From the NCBI GenBank assembly GCA_030789695.1, contig CM061141.1:328461938-328525937 (forward strand): a DNA stretch of 64,000 nucleotides, in the 5' to 3' direction. Below are positions 55,501-64,000 of the stretch, one piece after another; within the stretch, counting starts at the first letter, position 1; each line of letters opens with the position of its first letter. The notes below the pieces were generated by a model. That model did not search any database. It saw only the letters and a program-made list of their open reading frames with translations, and was not told where the DNA came from. The position numbers and the translations under genes are program-made. This DNA is from Scilla litardierei. Taxonomy: Eukaryota > Streptophyta > Magnoliopsida > Asparagales > Asparagaceae.

Positions 55501-56666
55501 GTATAAAGTCTTTGAGTGATACACTTTAAATCTTTTCTTAATACCCTTTTGAATTCCATTTGATTATAAAAAACTATTTACAATCAATAGGTTTCAAACC
55601 TTATGGCAATGAGAGAAAGATTTTAAGTATCATTTAAAGACTTTCTTAATTAATGCAATAATCCATTTTAGAGATGTAGAATTTTTATGACTTGATGTAA
55701 GTCGAACTTTCATCATCCTAATGTCATCAGTAAACTTGTCATCTCTTTAATGAATTTCCTGAATGACAGTTAGTGCTTTGAGGGTGCTAGAGTTTGTCCT
55801 TATGAATAATTTCCCAAATATGAGGAATTACAACATTATCTTGAATTTAATGTGTCTTGAACAATGTCAGGAATACCATCCTGAACAATGCCAACAACAC
55901 CTGTGAGATTAATCTTCTTCAAGAATAATGTCATTAACCAAACTTCCCCCCTCAAACTCAGCATCCTCAAATAGGTGTGCATTTCCTAATTCGTAAACTA
56001 ACTTAATAGTGGGATTATAAAAATAATATCAACTTTAAAACTATTCAACAAAACCAAATAATCATTAGCATTATGTCATATTACTTTATTAGGCTTATAA
56101 AGCCTTACCTTGGTTGGACATATCCAAACATGCAATTGATTCATTTGTTGAAACTTTAGTAATGATATAAGCTGCAATCAATAACCAACTGAATTCTAAA
56201 CTGTTAATACTTTCATTACAATACATGTACTTAAACTGCAGGAATCTTAGAAATAAGGCAACATTTCCAAATAAATGAAGATTATAATGATCTTTTAAAG
56301 AACTAGAATAATCTAATTTTGAATTAAGAGACAACCAAATTTTTCATTCAAAATTGAACACTTATAATCGAATTTGTTCAAAATAGAAATGGAAATCCAA
56401 GTTCCGTTAAAAACGGTACATAATAGTCTCATAAAGTTCAAATACAATCTAGCATTTAAAAGAAATAATCTAAATTTAATGTGCCTCTACTTGAACCATC
56501 TTGCCATTGCCCATATCGATGTATCTTTCACCATCATTTGGCTCTTGGCATCTTAGGCAATCCTGCATAGACACAATGATGTGAATGGTTATACCAAACC
56601 TTTCCATCACGTGCCTATAAGTACCAAAGGTTGCATGAAAAGAAATTAACTTTGAATCAAACCGAA
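55501..56666 (-). other. Decayed region between gag and pol remnants
   Basis: Expected to hold protease and integrase. I recognise neither the GPY/HHCC nor the DDE motifs. AT-rich and full of stops. Confidence 0.5.
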
Positions 56667-57497
56667 TTAAAGAAACATACCCTTTTTAGCACGCCAAGCG
56701 TGATAATTTGAGCAATTCTTCTTTACATGCCCTTCAGCTCCACAAAAGAAACAACCATGACCTTCTGAACTTTTCAGTTCCCCTCGTTGTTTCTTTTGAG
56801 AAGCTGTATCTGCAGCTTCAGTATCCTTCTTACTTTTGTTGAAGGTGGATGTCAGGAGAGGACTTTCTGTCAATTCTTGCTCAAGCCTTTCATCTTCCTT
56901 TACACAGTTTGAGATGAGCTCATCCAGAGACCAAGTCTCATCCTTCAGATTGTAGCTCATCTTAAACTGGTCAAACTGGGATGGAAGAGATATCATAACA
57001 AAATGCACTAGCAGAGCCTCAGAGAGGTCTAGCTCAAGTGCTTTCAATCTTGAAGCAATTTCAGACATCTTCATTATATGCTCCCTGATGTTTCCTTTTC
57101 CTTCATATTTCATTGAAGATAGGTTTGTCAAGAGTATATTAATCTCACCCTTTTCATTCTTGACAAACTTCTTTTCAAGCTCAATAAGGAACCATTTAGA
57201 TGTGGAAATTTTCTCTGAAAGAGAACCCCTGAGATATTCTGGAATGGAATTCTTTATAAGCATTAGGCACATGCGATTTGATCTCTTCCACTCCTCCATC
57301 TCCCTCTGTTCAACAGAGGTACTCTCATCAGTGAGTGGTGGAGGACTATGAGTCCTCAATGCCAGATCAAGATCCATGACTCCGAGGATTATCAAAAGAT
57401 TCTCCTTCCATGCCTTGAAGTTAGTGCCATTAAGGACTGGAATTGATTTTAGGTTGGCAGAAAAATTTTCAGGAATAATAGCTGAAAAAGAGAACAA
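56667..57497 (-). CDS. Copia gag polyprotein, intact
   Basis: 276 residues. Gag forms the virus-like particle that packages element RNA. It begins MFSFSAIIPENF; the capsid-like UBN2 region follows (VLNGTNFKAWKENLLIIL, about 22-39; IREHIMKMSEIASRLKAL; SLPSQFDQFKMSYN). A Lys-rich linker leads to one CCHC zinc knuckle (CFFCGAEGHVKKNC, near 252-265). The frame ends at GMFL shortly after the knuckle, so gag is free of pol. It is the only complete retroelement protein in the window. With pol ruined but gag intact, the element resembles TR-GAG-type non-autonomous elements. Confidence 0.92.
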   Translation of the reverse strand: MFSFSAIIPENFSANLKSIPVLNGTNFKAWKENLLIILGVMDLDLALRTHSPPPLTDESTSVEQREMEEWKRSNRMCLMLIKNSIPEYLRGSLSEKISTSKWFLIELEKKFVKNEKGEINILLTNLSSMKYEGKGNIREHIMKMSEIASRLKALELDLSEALLVHFVMISLPSQFDQFKMSYNLKDETWSLDELISNCVKEDERLEQELTESPLLTSTFNKSKKDTEAADTASQKKQRGELKSSEGHGCFFCGAEGHVKKNCSNYHAWRAKKGMFL

Positions 57498-57839
57498 GAA
57501 AACAATTTTAACATGTTCATATGAGTATTAAACATAACAAAACCAAATTCAAATTAATGTTATTTTCCCATCTCAAGACATCCTCCACTAGTCCAATATT
57601 TATCTTTGGATAATCTATTGACTAGTCACTGACATCTTGTTGTAGCAATCAGACAATGACAATAATAACATGCCAAAAATAAAACTTACTTTGGGCCGAA
57701 TTATATTTGCATGCATTGAACTCATTAATCATCACCTTGTCTATTGCCACAGGTGCGCATGAAATGGTATAGAACGGTTATCTTCCTTTGGGCCGATTTA
57801 GCATTCGTACGCAAATCACGTGCACATTTGATTCTTTTT

Positions 57840-59420
57840 ATATTCATGAAATGAAATAATGCAAATCAACAGAGCCCACTTTGGCGAGGTGATGATTGCA
57901 CGAAATCATTTCAAAAATATATACCTTTGCAAAATTTGAATCTAAGTCACAATTTAATACATGAATATACTTTAAGTGGAGATATTCAAGTCCACTTTTC
58001 TTCAAAATCAAATTTAAGGCAACCAAAATTTTCATACAAAAGTATGTATTCAACTTGTTATATTTCGAGATTAGAACTGATCTTCACAAGAAAACCCACT
58101 TTGGTGAGTTGATGATCTAATCATTCTATATTCGAAATATATAATTAATTGTGCCAAAAATTGAAATTGAAACTAAACCGAATTAAACACAAAATGATTA
58201 CACTAAGTTGAAATATATATAAGAACCTTTTATTCCATCCTTCTAATCATTTGTATTGAGTTAAATAAAATCCATAACGTCAACACAAATTTTTTTCTTC
58301 AAAATGGGGTATATAGGTATACTAATGTGTATATGAACATACATTATAAAGTCATATATATAAATATACACCCTATCCCATTTTAGATATAACTTTAAAA
58401 TGTGTCAAATTTCCTTAAGGCCATTTGCTTGATGGTTAGTGCACAAAAAATTCTTTAAGGCCTTTTAAAATTATTCTTGAGGAGAAATATATGTTAAAGC
58501 TTTTTATTTGCTCCCGAAGAAAACACGTGAATTTTGTGTTTTAATTTAAATCTAAATTTAGGCAATCTGAATTTTCACACCAATGTATGAAGTCAACTTG
58601 TTATATACCGGAGTATATATATATATTGTTTTATGCCATAAACTTCGAATTTAAATTTATTTTGCACATTTAACACAAAATTTTATCTTTGAGGAGGAAT
58701 ATACATATAAACGTCTTATTTCCTCCTTCAATCCAAATTAAATTCAATATTGGGCAACCAATCATACAAAAGTATGTATTTAACCGTTTATGTTACGAAA
58801 TAATAATAATTTAACAGTAAATCCCACTTTGGTGGGATCCCGTAATAATTAAAATTATTTTGAAACATATAGTTTGATGTGCCCAAAAAATCAAATTCAA
58901 TTGAAACTGAACTTAAATGTAAATATACAGGAAAGCCTTTTATTTACTCCTTTGATCCGTTTAAAATTCATCCAGGCAACTGATCATACTGAGTATGTAT
59001 TTTAATCCGTTTACATTCCGAAATAATAACAATTTTAATAGTAGAACACACTTTGATGGAATTTTACAAAAAATTGGAATTATTTCAAAAATGTATATAT
59101 GACTGAATTTTGCCTAAAGAATTAAAATTGGAATAAACTTAAATTTAACACACAAAATTGGGCCTAAAAGAAATATATATACACAACCATTTATTTCCTC
59201 ATTTTAACGAATTTAAATTTAAAATTTTAGGCACTAAATTTACATACAAAGTATGCCCGTAACTTTTTATATATCGAAATAAGAGTAATCGCCACGATAA
59301 AGCCCACTTTGGTGGGGATTTGATTTAATTACAATCATTTCGAAATATATATATAATATAGCATGCCTAAAAATTAAATTTAAAATTAAAGCTAAATTTT
59401 AACACAAAAATTTCACTTAA
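57840..59420. repeat. Diverged repeats in the Copia leader
   Basis: A block built around 'cccactttggtg' or a variant recurs at about 57877, 58093, 58823, 59046 and 59303. Each copy is preceded by an 'aagtatgtatt...'-like word and followed by an AT-rich stretch with 'tttcgaaatatata'. Another block, 'ccttttatttcctcc'-like, alternates with it. Spacing is about 215-730 bp, so units have been lost or have expanded. Confidence 0.65.
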
Positions 59421-59689
59421 GGGAAATATACAAAGTCCTTTTTTCCCTCCTGTAACTTGTGTTAAAATATCCCAAAGTAGGCCTAAATTTGTGTCCAAAT
59501 GACCCAAAAATTGGGTCCAAAATTAGCCATGATGGTGCCCAAAACTGTTCTGCAATAAGCATAAAAGAAAGCTAAAAACTGGTTTGCAATAATAGGCCCA
59601 AAACAGCCAAATAACCCAAACAGGGCCAAAACAGGCCCAGCCCAATCCTCCCAAAAAAGCATTTTTTTTAAACTTCTTGTGGACCGGCC

Positions 59690-60350
59690 CAAGGGGGGTC
59701 CGGCCCACGCTGCTGGACTGCGGGTAGGTTTAGGGTTTCTGAGTGGGGGCGGCCGCCGTCGCCGCCGCCCCCATCTGTGCTGTCGGGCGCCGGCGGGGGG
59801 CGGCAGGGTTGCTGCCCCTTGCTGATCCGCGGCAGGCCCCTGGGGGGGCTGCTCCGTTCTGACGGGGGGAGGCGGAGCCCCCCCGGCCCTCCCATAGATT
59901 CAACTGGGGGCGGCGGCGAGGCCGCCCCCTTTGCAACCCGATGGGGGCGGCGCCGCCGCCCCCTTTATTTCGAATCCCTTACGGGGGCGACGACAGCCCC
60001 CCCTTGTTTCCCAACGGGGGGGACGAGGCCCCCCTTTCTGCCAGTCGATCCTGACGGGGGTGGCGGGGAGCCGCCCCCTTGGCGCCTAAACGGGTGCGGC
60101 TGCCGCCGTCCCCTCTGTTACCGTCGGGGGCGGCGGGGAGCCGCCCCCTTGCGCCTGAGAATTAACGGGGAGGGGGCGGCAGTGCCCCCCTAAACCCCCT
60201 TTCTTCAACATACAGGGGCGGCAAAGCCGCCCCTTTCTGATCTGTGTCGACGCCGGCATCGCCGGCGCCGATCTTCCGACGGGGGCGGCTCTGTCGCCCC
60301 TCTTTTGCTGTGTCGGGCGGCGGCCGGCGGGCCGCCCCCGATCTAGGGTT
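59690..60350. repeat. GC-rich array of GGGGGCGGC/GCCGCCCCC hairpins
   Basis: At least six short palindromes with arms GGGGGCGGC and GCCGCCCCC, or close variants, and loops of a few bases. They lie at about 59901-59930, 59942-59965, 60055-60080, 60125-60148 and 60213-60233, with weaker ones near 59760 and 60280-60340. Spacers contain 'gacggggg' words. It lies in the transcribed leader of the minus-strand Copia element, in otherwise strongly AT-rich DNA. The frames on both strands here are artefacts of composition. Confidence 0.88.
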
Positions 60351-60534
60351 TTTTAAAAAAAACAATTTTTTTAACAGGAAAAAATCAATCAAAAAACCCA
60401 ATTTTCATAGATCTGAATATTATATCTGATAAAAAATGAATTTTTAACAGATCCGAAAATTAAAACAGATTAAAAATCTGATTTTTATCAGATCTACTAC
60501 GAGCAGACAAAAATTTAAGATCCACAGCATGTGG

Positions 60535-60546
60535 GCTCTGATACCA
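60535..60546 (-). other. Primer-binding site of the gag-bearing Copia element
   Basis: TGGTATCAGAGC on the minus strand, two bases from the LTR end at 60549. Complementary to initiator-Met tRNA. Confidence 0.93.
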
Positions 60547-60548
60547 CT

Positions 60549-61080
60549 TGTAGGAACTAAAGATCTAGATGTGTACAAACCGAATAACACAGATCTAGAT
60601 GTATAACATGCGGAATCTTAAATCATTGACCTACTCGGATTTAGCGGAAGCGTACCTGAGTCCATCGCTAATAATCTGAAAGAGATCCTGACGATACCGC
60701 AACGGATGATCTTCCAGAATAGCACGAATCAACCGGTTGGAGAATCCCTTTAGCTTTCTCCCGATTTCTCTCCTAGCGACGGGACATAGAAAAGACGGCT
60801 CAACTTTGTTCGTGTATTCCGGGGACCATGACCGCTAATATTTATAGGCTAGCCTCCATAGCCCTAGGGTTTCCAACTCGGCCCATCAACGAGTTGAAGC
60901 CCAATAGTCTCTACACATAAAGGCCCCACAACATGTTTAACTCATTTAGCCCATTTAATTAATTAAAACCAGATCACTAATATATTGGGCTTAATATGAC
61001 AGCGTAGCACTTATATAATTATTTACCGCATATTAGCCCAACGTTGGATTAAGATCCAACTTGTTGGATAAGTTCCAACA
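60549..61080 (-). repeat. 5' LTR (element orientation) of the gag-bearing Copia element
   Basis: 532 bp, TGTAGGAACT to GTTCCAACA, followed by TSD GTTTC. Confidence 0.95.
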
Positions 61081-62239
61081 GTTTCCTACCTCCATTGTTT
61101 TAACAACAACGACGACAGGGCACCACCATCGTCTTCCCCTACTCCTGCCAAACGAACCAGCAAACGTTTTCTCTTCCCCTGCAAAATTCATCAAGTGCAA
61201 ACCATTCCCCTCAAACAAATCAAACCCAAAACAGATTTTCCCCAAACAAACCGAATCCTCCACCTTCAACAGAAATACAAAATCCAATCCAAATCACCCA
61301 AAATCCAATCCCCAAAACTGAAATTCGAAGTCAAACAACAAATTTCAGATCTAAAGATTTGTAACCCATTCATCCAAATCAAACACACAAAAACACAAAC
61401 CCAAATCTGAAACTAAGATTTCAGATTCAACAAAACCCAACAAACCCTCAATCAGATCCTTCTCCTTCCTCCTCCCTCTCCTATTGGCCTCACCCCCATC
61501 GCCTGAGAACTCCTCGCCGCCGGCCAACCGGAGCCGCCCCCACGCCGTGAAGCCGCCGTCGGCCACCTACACGACGACGCCGCTGCCTGGGACCCGTCGT
61601 CCGCCCATAGCTGCCGGAGTAGCCGTCGGCCAGCCCTCCTCCCCTCGAGCGCCGTGAGTTTTTCCCAAGCCTTTCCCTTGCGTTTCCTTTGCCTGCAACT
61701 TTGATTAAAACAAAAAAAAGAATGAAACAAGAAGAACTGACGAAATGAAGAGAGAACATCAAGATAGGGATAGATGGTTAGATGGCAGGCTTAATAAAGT
61801 GAGAAAGTTAAAGAGGTCAGCCAAAAGTTAAATATTAGGGATAGAAAGAGAGAGTGTGTGTGAGAGAGTGAGAGTTAAATAATGTTAAAATTTCAACCAT
61901 GTTACTTTACCCCCATGGTCAAATTTGTTAGGTAGATTTATTTATGTATGTTTAATATGTCATTAACTTATGATAAGAGAGAATTAATAGGGTATTAGTG
62001 ATAATTTGATATTAAGTGTTTATTTTTGCATGTTAATAATTGTAATTAATGTTGGGTTAATAATATTACATGGAATGAGGCGTATCATATTAATGTAATG
62101 CAATACAGACATCACCCTAGCCAGAGAACCCGATAAAATTAGACGGACCCGTTTTATGGATTATTTCAATATTATGTTTATTCACGGAATATCTAATTCA
62201 TTGACTTGTTTAACTAAAACAGAGAACCACTATCACTGT
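61081..62239. other. Older LTR-like sequence, non-coding
   Basis: Right-hand continuation of 52661-53590. 61081-61660 is pyrimidine-rich and then GC-rich and looks like a transcribed leader. 61840-61880 has a GAGAGAGTGTGTGTGAGAGAGTGAGAG stretch. No domain in any frame. Interrupted at 62239 by the solo LTR. Confidence 0.4.
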
Positions 62240-63462
62240 TGTTACGACCTAAAGATCGTGATAGTCCGACCTTCCATCCCAGACCGCCTAAATACCCCGC
62301 CGGCTCGTCCCTCCCTCTGGAAGGACGGCCGACCCAGCGACAAGGCGCTCCACACCCGAACGATAGAGGGCCACAGGGCGCCTGTCGATTCTAGAGTCCG
62401 ACGCGACTATGGGAAGGGCGCACTCCACCTCAGCCGCTGATAGCCAGTGATGACCTCTGGTGAGCTACGGGGGCCGAGCTACGGGGCCAAGCTAAGGGGG
62501 GCCGAGCTAAGGGGGCCGAGCTAACAGGGTCGAGCTAAGGGGGGCCGAGCTACGGGGGCCGAGCTACGGGGGCCGAGCTACGGGGGCTGAGCTACGGGGG
62601 CCGAGCTACGGGGGGCCGAGCTAAGGGGACCGAGCTAACGGGGCCGAGCTAAGGGGGCCGAGCTATGGGGACGAGATACGTGACTGTTCTTTGGCACATT
62701 GAACATGACAAACAACCTAGTACAAGGACGCTACTGACACTATCGCCGCCCGACCATCTGACAAAGCACCCACTGGCCGCTGCGCCCCCTGACACTTAAT
62801 GCTTTCGGCCTTGACGCCCTGACACCCTGACAAAAGCATCCCGGACCGCTGCACCGTCTGACAAAAGCATGGCAGGCACTCCTGTTCCTGACATCCTCGT
62901 CCGAAGCTTCCGCTGACAACAGGGCCAGCTCACCACGTCGGGTCAGCATGCCAGGCCAGCCATACCGAACCGCCTCCCATCAGGTATAAATACCCCATCA
63001 CTTCTTGCGGTGAAGGGGAGAGAAAATTCACTCTCAATCTCCTTACTCACACACAAGAGCAAAGGTCATCCACATCTTTGTTCTTCCACTCATAGCTCGT
63101 CACGTACGGTCGACTCACCCTCAGTCCGACCTGCGTGCCTAGCCCCCGCTTTAAGTCCTATTACTGACTTAGGCATCGGAGAGGCTAAGGGTTGGACCCC
63201 AACCCGGCCTTTCTGACGAGTTTATCCTTGCGCAGGTTAGCTCGTCATCACTAGTCGTGCTCGCCCTCAACCTAGGCAGTTCGGCCCCTTCTCTGCATCC
63301 TGCCGGATGCGATTCCGTGGTCTGCTCCAACGACAAGCTTAGCTTCATCACCCCTCTAATCACCTGTCCAATAGCCTACCCTAATCCCTTCCTTAACATA
63401 ACCATTGTGCCCTTGGTTCCCCCTAATACAAATTCATTGTACGCGAGTTCTAACCCGCAACA
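62240..63462 (+). mobile_element. Solo LTR of family F, plus strand
   Basis: 1,223 bp from TGTTACGACC to CCCGCAACA. TSD ACTGT at 62235-62239 and 63463-63467. Same layout as 8650-9689: 'ctgacaaaagcat' blocks, a TATA box (TATAAATA, about 62984), and the 'gcctagcccccgctttaagt' block. It is diverged, and a minisatellite has expanded near its start. Confidence 0.95.
62455..62680. repeat. CCGAGCTACGGGGG minisatellite
   Basis: About 14 copies of a 13-16-bp unit, CCGAGCTA(C/A)GGGGG with variants. It lies inside the solo LTR and is absent from the other family F LTRs in this window. Confidence 0.93.
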
Positions 63463-64000
63463 ACTGTAAAGAAGTACCCGTCGGGACGAACCCAACGGCA
63501 CCAAAATCACCGAAAACAGGCAAGTATGCAATTTATAGTGAATTGTGAAGGTAAATGCTCTTTTAGCTTCTTGTATGTAAAGTTACATAACCCAAAACCT
63601 GCACGTGAAATGACGTGTGAAATCACTTCCATGACATACGTGGCTAAAAATGTGATCCAACGACATATAATTTGATATATATTATTTTAGAACATTAGCG
63701 AAGAAAATCAATTTTCATGTCGTATTCGTTAAATTCACATACTCAGTATTTTTGTTAAATTTTTGTAAATATTGCTCGACACTTTTGTAACCATGTAAAT
63801 TGTTGTGTAAAGATAAATGATCATGTTATTTAATTGTTGTATGCCTTAAAAAGACTAACAAGAGGGTGACATCGTGAAATCGTGCGCCTCGAAGGCGAAA
63901 TCGTGACTTTAGTGATGTCATGTGAGTTGACTAGGCTGGCTTGTGTTCCAGCACAAATCTTGGGGTGGGTTTAGGGTTGAGCGGCTACTAGGCGTATGAC
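63463..64000. other. Right flank, older LTR-like sequence
   Basis: Continues 61081-62239 after the solo LTR. Phrases such as 'caccgaaaacaggcaagtatg' recall Del/Tekay-type Gypsy LTRs from memory, which is weak evidence. No coding frame. Its end is outside the window. Confidence 0.4.

Larger units (their letters stand above)
53591..61080 (-). mobile_element. Minus-strand Copia element with intact gag and ruined pol (7,490 bp)
   Basis: LTRs of 532 bp at 53591-54122 and 60549-61080, starting TGTAGGAACT and ending AGTTCCAACA. TSD GTTTC at 53586-53590 and 61081-61085. By eye the LTRs differ at nine positions. The primer site TGGTATCAGAGC (minus strand, 60535-60546) is perfect, and the polypurine tract reads CCAAGTGGGAGAT (reverse of 54123-54135). 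Gag is open (57497-56667). The pol region keeps only broken RT and RNase H pieces (54600-55500). A leader of about 3 kb contains diverged repeats and a GC-rich hairpin block. Confidence 0.95.

Noticed and set aside
59777..60193. 138-codon Gly/Pro/Arg-rich frame
   Set aside because: Falls in the GC hairpin array. Frames on both strands are open for compositional reasons only.
60535..60546. Possible tRNA gene fragment (GCTCTGATACCA)
   Set aside because: It is the retrotransposon primer-binding site in reverse complement. No cloverleaf around it, and I found no credible tRNA gene in the window.

Overview
This is eukaryotic, almost certainly flowering-plant, nuclear DNA. The evidence is spliced genes with GT..AG introns, plant-restricted families (DUF538, PLS-type PPR, a nuclear group II intron maturase), plant LTR-retrotransposon signatures (initiator-Met-tRNA primer sites, 5-bp target duplications) and telo-box motifs. 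Three genes (maturase, DUF538, SOUL) have very GC-rich coding sequence in AT-rich surroundings, which hints at a monocot. That is an inference; I cannot name the species.

Four host genes are supported: the last eight exons of a UBP16/17-type ubiquitin-specific protease (19614-24757, +), a two-exon SOUL haem-binding protein (25910-29040, -), an intronless mitochondrial maturase of the nMAT2 type (45136-47217, +) and an intronless DUF538 protein (50155-50598, -). Most of the rest is retrotransposon, much of it nested, and most boundaries can be set to the base because the target-site duplications (TSDs) survive.

Region by region. (1) 1-16549: two copies of one LTR-retrotransposon family, here called F, that carries a piece of a PPR gene. 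The complete copy is 10432-16544 (TSD ATAGG). The other (7194-9689) was split by a large LTR element (1-7193) that landed inside its PPR sequence. Both copies carry a 90-bp minisatellite, 5 units in one and 11 in the other. (2) 16550-29110: the UBP and SOUL genes, convergent, with a miniature LTR element (TRIM, TSD AAGTG) and a MITE in UBP introns and a triplicated repeat in the SOUL intron. (3) 29110-44760: layered Copia debris. A + strand gag stub is followed by an LTR with GACCGACTAG hairpins (TSD AGTAT), itself interrupted by a very young minus-strand Copia element (31804-39314, TSD GTTGT). Then come a frameshifted gag and its 5' LTR. (4) 44760-50720: the maturase and DUF538 genes, separated by a minus-strand family F solo LTR (TSD GGAAG) and a 191-bp MITE (TSD TCTAAA). 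(5) 50720-64000: DNA-transposon-like debris, then an older LTR-like sequence interrupted by a Copia element with an intact gag but ruined pol (53591-61080, TSD GTTTC) and a family F solo LTR (62240-63462, TSD ACTGT).

The main story is non-autonomous retrotransposition. The full-length elements here lack a usable pol, yet two have nearly identical LTRs, so they were moved by proteins supplied from elsewhere. One family has taken up and multiplied a fragment of a host PPR gene together with an expanding in-frame minisatellite. That captured-gene element is the best candidate for something not previously described.
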